Shown: piece after piece, positions 46,551-55,740 of the stretch | How the letters are laid out: every line of letters begins with the position of its first letter | Numbering within the stretch: the stretch's first letter is position 1 | DNA from: Verrucomicrobiia bacterium | GTDB taxonomy: Bacteria; Verrucomicrobiota; Verrucomicrobiia; Opitutales; Cerasicoccaceae | Length of the DNA: 64,000 nt | NCBI GenBank assembly: GCA_030425485.1 | Contig: JAUIAM010000022.1 | Location: forward strand, 1-64,000 | Direction: 5' to 3' | Program-made: the position numbers and the translations under genes | Notes under the pieces: model-generated | What the model was told of the DNA's origin: nothing | The model's database searches: none | The model's input: the letters and a program-made list of their open reading frames with translations, nothing else

Positions 46551-47594
46551 CTACCACTTCACGCGCTTGCCCTCGTGTGTCCAGGACTCCCAGACACGCT
46601 CGGTAAAGCGCATGTAGCGGACGCCGTCGGCGAAGCTGGTCAGCGAGACAGGCTTACCCTCGCGGATCGAGTCCACGAAGTCCTTCTCCACCTGCCACGC
46701 ACCCTGCTCTTTGGCCGGAGCCTTCACTGCTGTGCGGTCAGCCTTGCCTACCTTGGAGGCAAAGAGCTGGTTCTGGCTCAAGTCGTACTGCAGGCTGGCC
46801 CGGGAGCCGTCGATGCGAACGCTCAGGTAGTTCGAGCCTGTGGCGATAGAGGAAAGTGTCATGCGCAGTTGTGAGCCGTCAGGGTAACCCGCAGTAAGGC
46901 TGATCGTGTCGGGGATTTCCACCTTGGCCACCTTGCCCGTTTCGGGGTCCTCACGCTCGGGGGTAAAGACATTGCCCAGGGCCTGCACCCACGCGATATT
47001 GGCCTCACCGAACCAACGCTGCACCGTCTCGTAGAGGATACCCATGGTCATGATGTTGTGGCCGCTGAACCTGCTATCCTGACGCCAGATGAGTGGCGCG
47101 GAGGGATCGGCGTTGGCCCCCACGAGGTGGGCAACCCGGATTTCGCGGATATCCCCCAGCTCGCCTTTACCCAGCATGCGCTGGATGGTGGCGTCATATT
47201 TTAGGGAAAAAGGTGCCGGGACGATCTGCGCGACCAGTTCCGGGTGAGCCTCACTGGCTTCGAGCATTTGCTCGGCCTCCTTGAGGTTCATGGCCATGCG
47301 CGCCTCGGTCAGGACGTGCTTGCCCGCCTTGAGCGCAGCCAGCGTGATCTCGCAGTGCATGTAGGGCCAGGTGCCGATGCAGACCGCGTCCACATCCGGG
47401 TCGTTGACGACTTCCTGCCAGCTCTTGGCAATCCGCGGGATGCCAAACTCATTCGCCACCTGCTGCGAGGAGGCCTCGGAGCGGTTGCAGACCACGGCGA
47501 TCTCAACGTTTTTCAGGGCCAGAAAGCCAGGGATGTGCATTTTGCGGGTGTTGCCTCCCGCGCCAATGATGCCGATGCGTAGCGTGTCAGCCAT
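46551..47594 (-). CDS. Gfo/Idh/MocA family oxidoreductase
   Basis: 347 residues from the ATG at 47594. N-terminal Rossmann fold: RIGIIGAGGNTRKMHIPGFL, then VCNRSEASSQQVANEFGIPR and VDAVCIGTWPYMHCEI. The conserved Lys-containing EKP-type motif appears as GKHVLTEARMAMNLKEAEQM, where the usual Lys-Pro is replaced by Ala-Arg. The C-terminal alpha/beta domain follows, ending RYMRFTERVWESWTHEGK. The family oxidises or reduces sugars and inositols with NAD(P). Verrucomicrobiota encode many. The altered EKP motif leaves catalytic activity open. Confidence 0.85.
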   Translation of the reverse strand: MADTLRIGIIGAGGNTRKMHIPGFLALKNVEIAVVCNRSEASSQQVANEFGIPRIAKSWQEVVNDPDVDAVCIGTWPYMHCEITLAALKAGKHVLTEARMAMNLKEAEQMLEASEAHPELVAQIVPAPFSLKYDATIQRMLGKGELGDIREIRVAHLVGANADPSAPLIWRQDSRFSGHNIMTMGILYETVQRWFGEANIAWVQALGNVFTPEREDPETGKVAKVEIPDTISLTAGYPDGSQLRMTLSSIATGSNYLSVRIDGSRASLQYDLSQNQLFASKVGKADRTAVKAPAKEQGAWQVEKDFVDSIREGKPVSLTSFADGVRYMRFTERVWESWTHEGKRVKW

Positions 47595-47654
47595 AATGCC
47601 CTTATCATGCAAACTGCGCCGTCTGCACGGAAGCAAAAACGCTTATGAATTTGG

Positions 47655-48146
47655 CTAAAGCGGGTATAAGATGCGCTTACCCCCGGCGTCCCGAAACTGC
47701 CCAAAGCAGAGCAGGATAAAGTCGATGTACATGCCGATGATGCAGCCGCCCAGGGTGAAGATGTATATCGTGCCACTGACGGGTTTTCCGGCCAGAAAGC
47801 GGTGCGCCCCGATACTGCCGAGAAAGAAGCAGCACAGCGCGGCTTTGGTAAAGCCCTTCTCGCTGACCGCCTCCGGGTCTGCTGCCATGGCCCCCGCGCG
47901 ACGGGCCAGGATGTGACCGGGAAACATCAGCCCAAGGCCCAGTAGCCAAGCCAGCGTTGACCAGCCGCTGAGGGCGGAAATCTTCTCCAGCTCAACCTGA
48001 AGCGCCTGCACCTTCATGTTACTGGCAAAGTCGATGATGCGCGGATAGGCATCTACAAAAGCCAACGTACTCATAACCAGCCCATAGATGGAGGCCAGGA
48101 AGACGACGGCTCCGAGGGTGAGCAAGCTGTAAGCTACGGCTTTCAT
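47655..48146 (-). CDS. TM2-domain membrane protein
   Basis: 163 residues. Two N-terminal membrane helices (5-28 and 62-82) flank a helical periplasmic loop, followed by a TM2 domain: KAALCCFFLGSIGAHRFLAG, then TIYIFTLGGCIIGMYIDFIL with the DF(I/L) ending and FGQFRDAGG. TM2 pairs are membrane hairpins of unknown function. Four helices total. It is 60 bp upstream of the Gfo/Idh/MocA gene and 53 bp downstream of pheA. Confidence 0.8.
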   Translation of the reverse strand: MKAVAYSLLTLGAVVFLASIYGLVMSTLAFVDAYPRIIDFASNMKVQALQVELEKISALSGWSTLAWLLGLGLMFPGHILARRAGAMAADPEAVSEKGFTKAALCCFFLGSIGAHRFLAGKPVSGTIYIFTLGGCIIGMYIDFILLCFGQFRDAGGKRILYPL

Positions 48147-48199
48147 GGGGAGTGATGGTTATACGCTGGCGGCGTAAAGGCGTCGATCGGCCAAGGCCC

Positions 48200-49267
48200 T
48201 TACTTCACATTCGGGTAGCTACCGAGCCATTTGACCAGATTGCAGGCTTGTTTGAGGTCGGCGATGGCAGCCTGCACGGGCTCGTCGTCCCAGTGGCCGA
48301 GGATATCGGCGAAAAAGAGGTAGTCCCAGGCCTTCTTGCGGCTGGGGCGAGACTCGATCTTGGTCAGGTTAATTCCGCGCGAACTGAAAGCCTTGAGCAC
48401 CCGTTCCAGCGCACCGACCTCGTCATTGATAGAGAACACGAGGCTGGTCTTGTCAGCGCCCTCCCCTGTGCGTCCGCAGGGCTGGGCGGCAATAACGAGA
48501 AAGCGGGTAACGTTGTCGCTGCGGTCCTGGATACCCTTGGCCACCACCGGCACACCGTATTTCGTCGCTGCCAGCTCGGAGGCGATGGCGGACACGCCAT
48601 CCTTGTCGCCAGACTGCTTCACGGCCAGCGCGGTGCTCTCGCAGTCCACTTGTTTGGCCTTGGGGAGGTGGCGCCCCAGCCAATCGCGACACTGGATAAG
48701 CGCCTGGTCCTTAGAATGAACTTCGGTGATCTCCTCCAGTGGCGAGCGCGAGATGAGGCAGTGCTCGATGGGCAGGTAAACCTGCGACACGATTTTCAGC
48801 TCAGTTTCGGCCAGCATATCGAGCGAGTGCAGCACGGCCCCACCGGTCGAGTTCTCGATCGGGATGACGCCGTAGTCGGCCTCGTCCTTGTCTACCGAGG
48901 TAAAAACATCCGGAATGGTGGCCAACGGCCTGGTCTCGATGGCCTCGCCAAAGGTTTTCAGGGCAGCCTGCTCGGTGTAGGTGGCCTCGGGCCCGAGGTA
49001 GGCGATGCGCAACTTACGCTGACGGGCGCGGGTCACGGAGATGATCTCTTTATAAATACTACGCAGGGTCGATTCGTCCAGCGGCCCTTGATTGAGCTTG
49101 GCCAGTTTGAGATAAATCTGCTCCTCGCGCTCGGGCATAAAGATGGGTAACCCGGCTTCGGCCTTGGCCGCAGCGACATCACCCGCCAGGGTGAGCCGCT
49201 CGTTCAGTTTGGCCACGATCTCGTGGTCAATGGCATCAATGCGGGCGCGTACGTCGTCGAGGTTCAT
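48200..49267 (-). CDS. pheA: Bifunctional chorismate mutase/prephenate dehydratase
   Basis: 355 residues making phenylpyruvate from chorismate. Chorismate mutase (AroQ) is at 1-90 (RARIDAIDHEIVAKLNERLT). Prephenate dehydratase is at 95-275 (IAYLGPEATYTEQAALKTFG; VIPIENSTGGAVLHSLDML; SDNVTRFLVIAA with the catalytic Thr-Arg-Phe). The ACT regulatory domain follows with GALERVLKAFSSRGINLTKI and ESRPSRKKAWDYLFF, which together imply feedback inhibition by phenylalanine. Length fits the P-protein. Confidence 0.96.
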   Translation of the reverse strand: MNLDDVRARIDAIDHEIVAKLNERLTLAGDVAAAKAEAGLPIFMPEREEQIYLKLAKLNQGPLDESTLRSIYKEIISVTRARQRKLRIAYLGPEATYTEQAALKTFGEAIETRPLATIPDVFTSVDKDEADYGVIPIENSTGGAVLHSLDMLAETELKIVSQVYLPIEHCLISRSPLEEITEVHSKDQALIQCRDWLGRHLPKAKQVDCESTALAVKQSGDKDGVSAIASELAATKYGVPVVAKGIQDRSDNVTRFLVIAAQPCGRTGEGADKTSLVFSINDEVGALERVLKAFSSRGINLTKIESRPSRKKAWDYLFFADILGHWDDEPVQAAIADLKQACNLVKWLGSYPNVK

Positions 49268-49281
49268 TGGCAGAAAGAGTT

Positions 49282-49307
49282 ACCACAAAGGCACTAAGAA
49301 CACAAAG
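49282..49307. repeat. Short cag/aaag-type intergenic repeat fragment
   Basis: ACCACAAAGGCACTAAGAAC continuing to ACAAAG between scpB and pheA. It is the same degenerate word family as at 40280, 50895 and 55910. Truncated; no inverted repeats. Confidence 0.4.
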
Positions 49308-49386
49308 CTGGGTATTATTTGAATAAATTCGGTTTAAAACGGGCTGACGATTCAGTTTGTCTGCGGAAAAATTCGACGCGAGCACA

Positions 49387-50181
49387 TCATTGTTCATCCC
49401 GCTGGTCTGCTTCATCAGATTCGGGCTCATCTGCGGGATCTTCCCCCTCGGCGAACTCCACCTCTTCCTGGCGGGGTTCTTCGGGCAGGCCGACGTCCTT
49501 GTCGGTAATGTCTTCCTGCTGGGTGGATTGGCGGAACCACTCCGTGATCTGGCTGGGTGAAAGCACGTCCGAGGCAGGCAGCTCCTCGATCGAGCGCACG
49601 CCGATGAATTCGAGGAACTTGTCCGTGGTGCCGTACTGGATGGGGCGACCCGGCAGATCGGCGCGCCCGGTAACGAGGATCAGCTCCAACTCCAGCAGCT
49701 TGCTCACCGCGCTGTCAACCGACACCCCGCGGATGGCCTCCATCTCGGCCCGGGTGACGGGTTGTCGGTAGGCCACGATGGATAGCGTTTCCAAGGCAGG
49801 CTGGGAAAGTTTCATCGGCTTGGCCTCGTTGCGGAGCAAGCGCACCCAATCGGCGAACTCCGGCGAGGTGGCGATACGGTAGCCTGCGGGTCCCTGCAAT
49901 ACGCGGTACACCTCGCGCTGGTCGATGAGCTCCTGGGCAATCTCGTCCATGGCGTCGCGGATCTGCGTCGCGGTCAGGAGCGAAGGCACCTGCTCCATGA
50001 TGGGCTCGATGACGCCCTGCTCGTCACCCTCGGGTTCAGGCTCGTCCATGGGTGGCTCGGGGGGCTCGCTATCAGCCTGCTGGTGGTAGCGGGTGATAAC
50101 GGCCTGGATGTCGCGAATGCTGAGCGGCTCGGAGTTGGACAGCAGCAGCGCCTTGAGAATCTTTTTGAGGTTGAATTCCAT
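49387..50181 (-). CDS. scpB: Segregation and condensation protein B
   Basis: 264 residues from the ATG at 50181 (MEFNLKKILKALLLSNSEPL). The two winged-helix domains are typical: LTATQIRDAMDEIAQELIDQ, VYRVLQGPAGYRIATSPEF, LSQPALETLSIVAYRQPVTR and MEAIRGVSVDSAVSKLLELE, ending ILVTGRADLPGRPIQYGTTD. ScpB binds ScpA and the SMC hinge-head complex in chromosome condensation. The C-terminal 50 residues are highly acidic (DKDVGLPEEPRQEEVEFAEG). scpA is not adjacent, which is less common. Confidence 0.94.
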   Translation of the reverse strand: MEFNLKKILKALLLSNSEPLSIRDIQAVITRYHQQADSEPPEPPMDEPEPEGDEQGVIEPIMEQVPSLLTATQIRDAMDEIAQELIDQREVYRVLQGPAGYRIATSPEFADWVRLLRNEAKPMKLSQPALETLSIVAYRQPVTRAEMEAIRGVSVDSAVSKLLELELILVTGRADLPGRPIQYGTTDKFLEFIGVRSIEELPASDVLSPSQITEWFRQSTQQEDITDKDVGLPEEPRQEEVEFAEGEDPADEPESDEADQRDEQ

Positions 50182-50276
50182 CGTGTGCGGAAAGCGTGCA
50201 TTTGAAGAAGCCGCCGCGAGAAAGGCAAGGCGTAAGGGGCACTTGCACACAGAGGATTCATGATTAGGCTTGCGGA

Positions 50277-50846
50277 ATGAGTCTTTCCGAACGTGAAAAA
50301 ATGGTCCGGGGCAAGCCGTACAAGGCCTTCGGGCCGGAACTGGTCGCCGAGCGTCTGCGGGCCGAAACGCTTTGCCACCGCTACAATCAGTCCGCTCCTG
50401 ATGACCTCGGCCTGCGCCAGTCCCTTCTCAATGAGCTCCTCGGTAGCATGGGCAAAAACGCCGTCATCATGCCGACTTTTCGCTGCGACTACGGGTGGAA
50501 CATCCACGTCGGGGACAATTTTTACGCCAACTACGACCTGATCGTGCTCGATGTGTGCGAGGTCCGCATCGGTAAAAACTGCATGATTGCTCCGCGGGTG
50601 GTCATCAGTACGGCCGGCCACCCGCTTGATCGGAGAGAGCGCTGCGAGGAAGGACTGGAATTTGGCCAGCCCATTACCATCGGGGACGATGTCTGGCTCG
50701 GGGCTGGAGCAATCATCAACCCCGGCGTCACGATCGGCGACAACGTCGTCATCGGCGCGGGTGCGGTGGTGACAAGGGACATCCCCAGCAACAGCGTGGC
50801 GGTCGGCGTCCCGGCCAAAGTCAGTCGCTCGCTGGAGTCCGTTTAG
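50277..50846 (+). CDS. Maltose O-acetyltransferase-like hexapeptide transferase
   Basis: 189-residue left-handed beta-helix acetyltransferase. N-terminal helices (MSLSEREKMVRGKPYKAF) are typical of Maa/NodL. Hexapeptide repeats run from about 65 to 170 (NIHVGDNFYANYDLIVLDVC; ITIGDDVWLGAGAIINPGV; VVIGAGAVVTRDIPSNSVA). The catalytic His is in ISTAGHPLDRRERCEEG. The acceptor sugar is unknown. It stands alone, divergent from scpB, and its stop lies 7 bp before the repeat at 50854-51021. Confidence 0.88.
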   Translation: MSLSEREKMVRGKPYKAFGPELVAERLRAETLCHRYNQSAPDDLGLRQSLLNELLGSMGKNAVIMPTFRCDYGWNIHVGDNFYANYDLIVLDVCEVRIGKNCMIAPRVVISTAGHPLDRRERCEEGLEFGQPITIGDDVWLGAGAIINPGVTIGDNVVIGAGAVVTRDIPSNSVAVGVPAKVSRSLESV

Positions 50847-50853
50847 ACAAGAA

Positions 50854-51021
50854 CTAAGCTAACAGGACACTAGCATAATATTGAAGCGATTTTTCATTAG
50901 CTCTCGCAGAGCGCGCAAAGCGTTTAAGGCAGAGCATAGCGGCTTGCGGGATTACTTTGCGCTCTTTGTGTGCTTTGCGTGAAATAATTCAGACAGGAAC
51001 TAAGCTAACGGCACGGCCTAG
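50854..51021. repeat. Repeat element with two direct CTAAGCTAAC motifs
   Basis: CTAAGCTAACAGGACACTAG (50854-50873) and CTAAGCTAACGGCACGGCCTAG (51000-51021) are direct copies of the terminal motif of the 40241-40395 element. Upstream of each is AGACAAGAA or AGACAGGAA. Between them CGCAGAGCGCGCAAAGCG faces an inverted CTTTGCGCTCTTTGTGTGC, giving a long hairpin. The minus-strand gene at 51018 takes its TAG from the right end. Confidence 0.55.
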
Positions 51022-52607
51022 GGTTTGGCCTCGGCTGGCCCATTGGGGAAGGCAAATTCCTCCACGTAGCCGTCAAGCAGGTATACCTTGGCCACGGCGC
51101 GGTCCGTCTCTTCCGTGATGGTCGCATGGCCAAGTTTGGGCTTCGCGGTGATGTACTCGCCAACCTTGCGGAATTCCGCCTCCACTTTCTGGCGCAAATC
51201 CTGCCCGCTCACCCCGTCAAACTGCATCTGCTGGAAGATGGAAAGCAGGTAGTTCTCCCGTGAGCGCTGGACGTATTCCGGGTCGCCAAACTCAACACTG
51301 ACGTTCTCCATCTGCGGCATGGCCAACCAAGTGCCCACACCGCAGGCGATGCCCCCGAGCAGCGCAGGGACGTAGACGCGCTTGAGTGATTTGCGGCGGA
51401 GTTGACTCTGTTTTAAACGTTTGCGGCTGGCCAGGGTCAGCACAAAGAGCAACCCGCTCACGGTGAAGAGTCCGTAGGCAACAGCGAAATTCACCGCGCT
51501 GTCCTCATTATAATAGGTCTTACGCCAGTTGCTGGTGACAGCGGGGTCGAAATCGAGCAGAATATCCTGATCGAATTCATGGCCGATGAAGGTGCCTGTG
51601 AGCCGAGTCAGCATCGTCTCCTCTGCCGTGTGCTCCAACAGGTACTTGGCCCCGATCTCGGCCAATTGCTCGTAATCCCCTTTGCTGGTGAGGATTTCGC
51701 GGCTGGGGCCATTCTCTACACTGGATTCGACGTGGATCTTCTCCAGGGCAAGGTGGGACTCGCGATCCATGTACTGGGCTGATGCTGCCCCCTGGCCGAA
51801 AACGAAAAGCTGCAGGTACAGGTCTTCCGCATTGAGCTTGGTCAAGCGCATAGGGTACACCGCCTGCCTGGTGGGAAAGGTAAAGCCGATGGGGTGCGGC
51901 TGGCTCAGGCCCTTGCCCACCTTGCGGTAAAGCTTGGCCGTGGAGAAGCGCCAGCCCTTCGCGATATAGTCTTCGAGGATGGGGTCTGCCTCGTCTGGAA
52001 AGTCGCGGAAACCATTTTCGGAGAGCCAGCGATTGAGGTCGTTGGGCGACTCGGCCTTGAGGATGTTGACCTTGTAATTCCCGATACTGGCAGACTGCTC
52101 GACCACGATTCCAAGTGAGGTCAATGGCTCCAGGGAACGCAAATTGTTACAGGAGGGAATCGAGATCATTAGTGCAAATAGCAGGATTACGTTCGCGATG
52201 ATCATGCCCCTAAAATAGCGCTTCGACTTGCCGGTATAGAAATTGATAAGGTTTAGGCATATGAGCAGTGCAAAGATCAGCGTAAATATTGAAACATTCA
52301 GCCAGTTTCTGCCCCCAGACTCGAATTCTGGCTGTGTTTCTGCGTCAAGGAGCTGGAAGGTCAGGGCATCGACGTGCTCGATACGGGTCGGGTTGGCCGG
52401 AAGCGGGATGACCCAGCCAAAACTTTCGCCCTCGCCTTCGATGCTGGACTGGATAACGAGCGTCTGTTGCTCGTTGCCAAAGATGATAATCCCCTGTTGG
52501 CTGGGAATGTCCGGCATGGTGTTGACCAGATTGCTCGGCAACTTGGCCCCGTCTGCCCACAGCAAGGCCGGGAAACAAATGAGCAATAAGCAGAAGAGGG
52601 CTTTCAT
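51018..52607 (-). CDS. DUF2330-like secreted/membrane protein
   Basis: About 529 residues from the ATG at 52607. Signal peptide MKALFCLLLICFPALLWADG. The next part resembles DUF2330 proteins: GIIIFGNEQQTLVIQSSIEG and SFGWVIPLPANPTRIEHVDA. Two membrane helices follow (about 110-130 and 138-155), then a long extracytoplasmic stretch (about 160-380) with PHPIGFTFPTRQAVYPMRLT, typical of this family. Two further helices lie near 390-410 and 430-450, and a final domain closes the protein. The function of the family is not known. Stop codon comes from the repeat at 50854-51021. Confidence 0.72.
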   Translation of the reverse strand: MKALFCLLLICFPALLWADGAKLPSNLVNTMPDIPSQQGIIIFGNEQQTLVIQSSIEGEGESFGWVIPLPANPTRIEHVDALTFQLLDAETQPEFESGGRNWLNVSIFTLIFALLICLNLINFYTGKSKRYFRGMIIANVILLFALMISIPSCNNLRSLEPLTSLGIVVEQSASIGNYKVNILKAESPNDLNRWLSENGFRDFPDEADPILEDYIAKGWRFSTAKLYRKVGKGLSQPHPIGFTFPTRQAVYPMRLTKLNAEDLYLQLFVFGQGAASAQYMDRESHLALEKIHVESSVENGPSREILTSKGDYEQLAEIGAKYLLEHTAEETMLTRLTGTFIGHEFDQDILLDFDPAVTSNWRKTYYNEDSAVNFAVAYGLFTVSGLLFVLTLASRKRLKQSQLRRKSLKRVYVPALLGGIACGVGTWLAMPQMENVSVEFGDPEYVQRSRENYLLSIFQQMQFDGVSGQDLRQKVEAEFRKVGEYITAKPKLGHATITEETDRAVAKVYLLDGYVEEFAFPNGPAEAKP

Positions 52608-52666
52608 AATCAAATCTTAACCCTTAGTTTCCAAAGCAATCGCCATCTAACACAAGCAGAAAGCAA

Positions 52667-53482
52667 ATGACTCGCATTTACGCCATTCACGGAAACCTGC
52701 AAACCCCTGCGGCATGGGAGGGGTTACAGGCTGCGTTGGGACTGGAGCTCGTGACGATAAATCTATGGGAGACCGAGGCGCCAGACTTCTGGAGCTGGGC
52801 GGATGTACTCTGTGCGCGTGTCGAAATGGAAATGCGGGGCGAGCCCGTCTGGCTGCTCGGCTATTCCCTGGGTGGTCGGCTGGCCCTCCACGCCTTGCTC
52901 CGCCAGCCCAAACGTTGGCGTGGCGCGCTCGTCGTCGGGGCGCACCCCGGACTGCGCAGCAAGAGCGAAAAAGCCGCCCGCCTGTCGCACGATCAAGCCT
53001 GGGGCCAACGCTTCCAGGAAAAAAACTCCTGTAGTGGAGCTTATGCGCAAGACTGGGATACACTCTTGGACGCATGGAGTAAACAGGCTGTTTTCGCCGG
53101 ACGGCCCAACCCCTGCCCTCCGCGTGAAGTCGATTTCTCCCGCGGTGCCGTTGCCCGGCTATTCGATCAGTTTTCCCTTGGGCGCCAGGACGACCTGCGT
53201 CCGTTTCTGAGGGAATGCTACACTGAGGCCAGCACCGTGTATCCCGAAACCGAGAAGCACCGACTCCCGCGCCCGGCCCTCCACTATTTTTCCGGGCAAG
53301 ATGACGCGAAGTTCCGCACGCTGGGCGATGAGTTGGCCGCAATCGGCCCGGGCATCACGCACCATGTTATCCCCGGTGCCGGGCACCGCGTCCCCTGGGA
53401 GCAACCGGAAGCCTTTGCTCATGCCGTGCGCAGCATTATAACATCAAATTGGACTGACGATTTCGGCACAATCAGGGGTTAG
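52667..53482 (+). CDS. Alpha/beta hydrolase
   Basis: 271-residue hydrolase. N-terminal YAIHGNLQTPAAWEGLQAAL provides the oxyanion HGN; the nucleophile elbow is LLGYSLGGRLALHALLRQPK with Ser; His is in VIPGAGHRVPWEQPEAF. The pattern GYSLGGRL resembles MenH-like (SHCHC synthase) enzymes, but no menaquinone genes are nearby. Substrate unknown. It is 126 bp before ilvD. Confidence 0.8.
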   Translation: MTRIYAIHGNLQTPAAWEGLQAALGLELVTINLWETEAPDFWSWADVLCARVEMEMRGEPVWLLGYSLGGRLALHALLRQPKRWRGALVVGAHPGLRSKSEKAARLSHDQAWGQRFQEKNSCSGAYAQDWDTLLDAWSKQAVFAGRPNPCPPREVDFSRGAVARLFDQFSLGRQDDLRPFLRECYTEASTVYPETEKHRLPRPALHYFSGQDDAKFRTLGDELAAIGPGITHHVIPGAGHRVPWEQPEAFAHAVRSIITSNWTDDFGTIRG

Positions 53483-53607
53483 CCGTACCATCAATGACTC
53501 AATAAAAGGCCTCTCCATTTACGGCTTCGATTAAGCCGCCATACATCGCAGTAAAGTGTAGCTTTTTCCTTTCCACCTGCGCGCTAGAGCGTTTGAATGA
53601 TCGTTCT

Positions 53608-55311
53608 ATGACTGATATCAGCCGCGAGCACTCCTCCATCGTCGTTGACGGAACCGACCGGGCTCCGAATCGCTCCATGCTGCGGGCGACGGGCTTCACG
53701 GACGCAGATTTCAAGAAGCCGCAGGTGGGTATTGCTTCGACCTGGAGCAACCTCACCCCGTGCAACATGCACATCAACGAACTGGCCGATGAGGCTGCTG
53801 CCGGGGCCGAAGCCGCCGGGGGCAAGCCCATCACCTTTGGCACGATCACCATCGCCGACGGCATAAGCATGGGCACACTGGGCATGCGCTACAGCCTCGT
53901 CTCACGCGAAGTCATCGCCGACTCCATCGAAACGGTTTGCGCAGGCCAGGGCTTTGACGGGCTGGTGGCCTTTGGCGGCTGCGACAAAAACATGCCAGGC
54001 TGCATGATCGGCATCGCCCGCCTGAACCGCCCCGCGGTTTTTGTTTATGGCGGCACCATCATGCCTGGCTTTCTCCCCGAGGACAAGGAGGAGGAAAAGC
54101 CGCTCGACATCGTGTCTGTTTTCGAAGCTGTCGGCGCCGAAGCCGGTGGCAAGATCAGCAAGGACGAGTTGAAGAAGGTCGAGGAGTGTGCCATTCCCGG
54201 CCCCGGCTCCTGCGGCGGTATGTACACGGCCAACACGATGGCCAGCGCCATCGAAGCCATGGGTATGAGCTTACCCAACAGTTCCCAGCAACTGGCTATT
54301 TCCAAGGCCAAAAAGGAAGACTCGCGCAAGGCGGCCGAAGCCGTGGTCAACCTGCTCAAGCTCGGTATACGTCCCTCGGACATCATGACGCGCAAGGCCT
54401 TTGAAAACGCGATCACCGTAGTCATCGCACTGGGCGGCTCGACCAATGCCGTGCTCCACCTCCTGGCTATCGCCCACTCCATGGGGGTCAAACTCGACCT
54501 CGACGACTTTACCGAAATCGGCAAGCGCGTGCCCGTCCTGGGCGACCTCAAGCCGAGCGGCAAGTACAACATGGTCCACCTCGTTCGCATCGGTGGGCTG
54601 GCCCCGCTTATGCGCATGCTGCTCGACGCCGGGCTGCTGCACGGTGACTGCATGACCGTCACGGGCAAGACCATCGCCGAAAATCTTGAAGGCGTGGCCC
54701 CCTGCTCCCCGGATCAGGATGTTATCCGCCAACTCGACAACCCGATCAAGCCGGACAGCCACCTGCGCATCCTCTATGGCAACTTGGCCAAGGAAGGCTC
54801 TGTGGCAAAAATCTCCGGCAAGGAAGGGCTCAAATTTTCCGGTACCGCCGTGGTTTACGAAAGCGAAGAAGACAGCCTGCGGGGTATCCTTTCGGGCGAA
54901 GTCAAGGCGGGCAACGTCGTCGTTGTGCGTAACGAGGGCCCCGTAGGCGGCCCGGGCATGCGCGAAATGCTCGCCCCCACCGCTGCCATCATGGGCAAGG
55001 GCCTGGGTAAGGAAGTCGCTCTCATCACCGACGGACGATTCTCAGGCGGCAGCCATGGTTTCGTCGTTGGCCACATCACCCCTGAGGCAGCCCTGGGTGG
55101 ACTCATCGGCCTGATCCAGCCCGGCGACACGATCACCATCGACGCCGAAAATAACGAGATCAATCTCGAGATCAGCGACGAGGAACTTGCTCAACGCCTG
55201 GAAAACCACGAGCCCGCCGAACCCACCGAAACGCGCGGTGTGTTGGCCAAGTACGCCGCCCTGGTCAGCTCAGCCAGCAAGGGCGCCGTCACGGACCTCA
55301 ACCTGGGTTAA
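53608..55311 (+). CDS. ilvD: Dihydroxy-acid dehydratase
   Basis: 567 residues from the ATG at 53608 ([10 protein letters not shown]); an in-frame TTG at 53593 is less likely. It dehydrates 2,3-dihydroxy-isovalerate and -methylvalerate in valine and isoleucine synthesis. Iron-sulfur ligands are in [18 protein letters not shown] and [20 protein letters not shown]. Other signatures are [19 protein letters not shown] and [20 protein letters not shown]. Length fits the IlvD family. No other ilv genes are in this window. Confidence 0.97.
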   Translation: MTDISREHSSIVVDGTDRAPNRSMLRATGFTDADFKKPQVGIASTWSNLTPCNMHINELADEAAAGAEAAGGKPITFGTITIADGISMGTLGMRYSLVSREVIADSIETVCAGQGFDGLVAFGGCDKNMPGCMIGIARLNRPAVFVYGGTIMPGFLPEDKEEEKPLDIVSVFEAVGAEAGGKISKDELKKVEECAIPGPGSCGGMYTANTMASAIEAMGMSLPNSSQQLAISKAKKEDSRKAAEAVVNLLKLGIRPSDIMTRKAFENAITVVIALGGSTNAVLHLLAIAHSMGVKLDLDDFTEIGKRVPVLGDLKPSGKYNMVHLVRIGGLAPLMRMLLDAGLLHGDCMTVTGKTIAENLEGVAPCSPDQDVIRQLDNPIKPDSHLRILYGNLAKEGSVAKISGKEGLKFSGTAVVYESEEDSLRGILSGEVKAGNVVVVRNEGPVGGPGMREMLAPTAAIMGKGLGKEVALITDGRFSGGSHGFVVGHITPEAALGGLIGLIQPGDTITIDAENNEINLEISDEELAQRLENHEPAEPTETRGVLAKYAALVSSASKGAVTDLNLG

Positions 55312-55329
55312 TTTCGCAACGTTGGCCGT

Positions 55330-55713
55330 ATGATTAAGCAATTCAGCGACCATGCGGCCAATGAGCGTACCTACCTGGCTTGGCTGCGCACCGGCATTGC
55401 CATCATCGCCTTCGGGTTCCTGATTGAGCGTTTCGACCTCTTTCTCAACGTCGTTTCACATCAGTTGACGGACCACGATGTAGCTGCGCGCCTCCAGCAC
55501 TCCGGCTCGGGCATTGTGCTTGGGTTGGTGCTGGTATTCGTCGGGATCGTTGTGATCGGCACGGCCACGCTGCGCTTTCTCAAGCTGCGCAAGAAAATCG
55601 CCAGTGAGAGCGAGGAAGCCTTTGGCCCCGGCACCGACCTCTACCTCGGCCTGCTCATGACCCTGATGGGCTTGTTCATCTTTGTCTACCTGCTGCACCT
55701 CGTGCTGGGCTAG
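55330..55713 (+). CDS. DUF202 family membrane protein
   Basis: 127 residues. The family signature is NERTYLAWLRTGIAIIAFGF near the N-terminus, followed by three membrane helices (about 20-38, 58-80 and 102-125; the last two LGLVLVFVGIVVIGTATLR and LYLGLLMTLMGLFIFVYLLH). YidH-like; function unknown. It starts 18 bp after ilvD, so it is likely to be transcribed with it. Confidence 0.88.
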   Translation: MIKQFSDHAANERTYLAWLRTGIAIIAFGFLIERFDLFLNVVSHQLTDHDVAARLQHSGSGIVLGLVLVFVGIVVIGTATLRFLKLRKKIASESEEAFGPGTDLYLGLLMTLMGLFIFVYLLHLVLG

Positions 55714-55740
55714 GCTGTGTTTTAGAGCAAGCAGTTCAAG

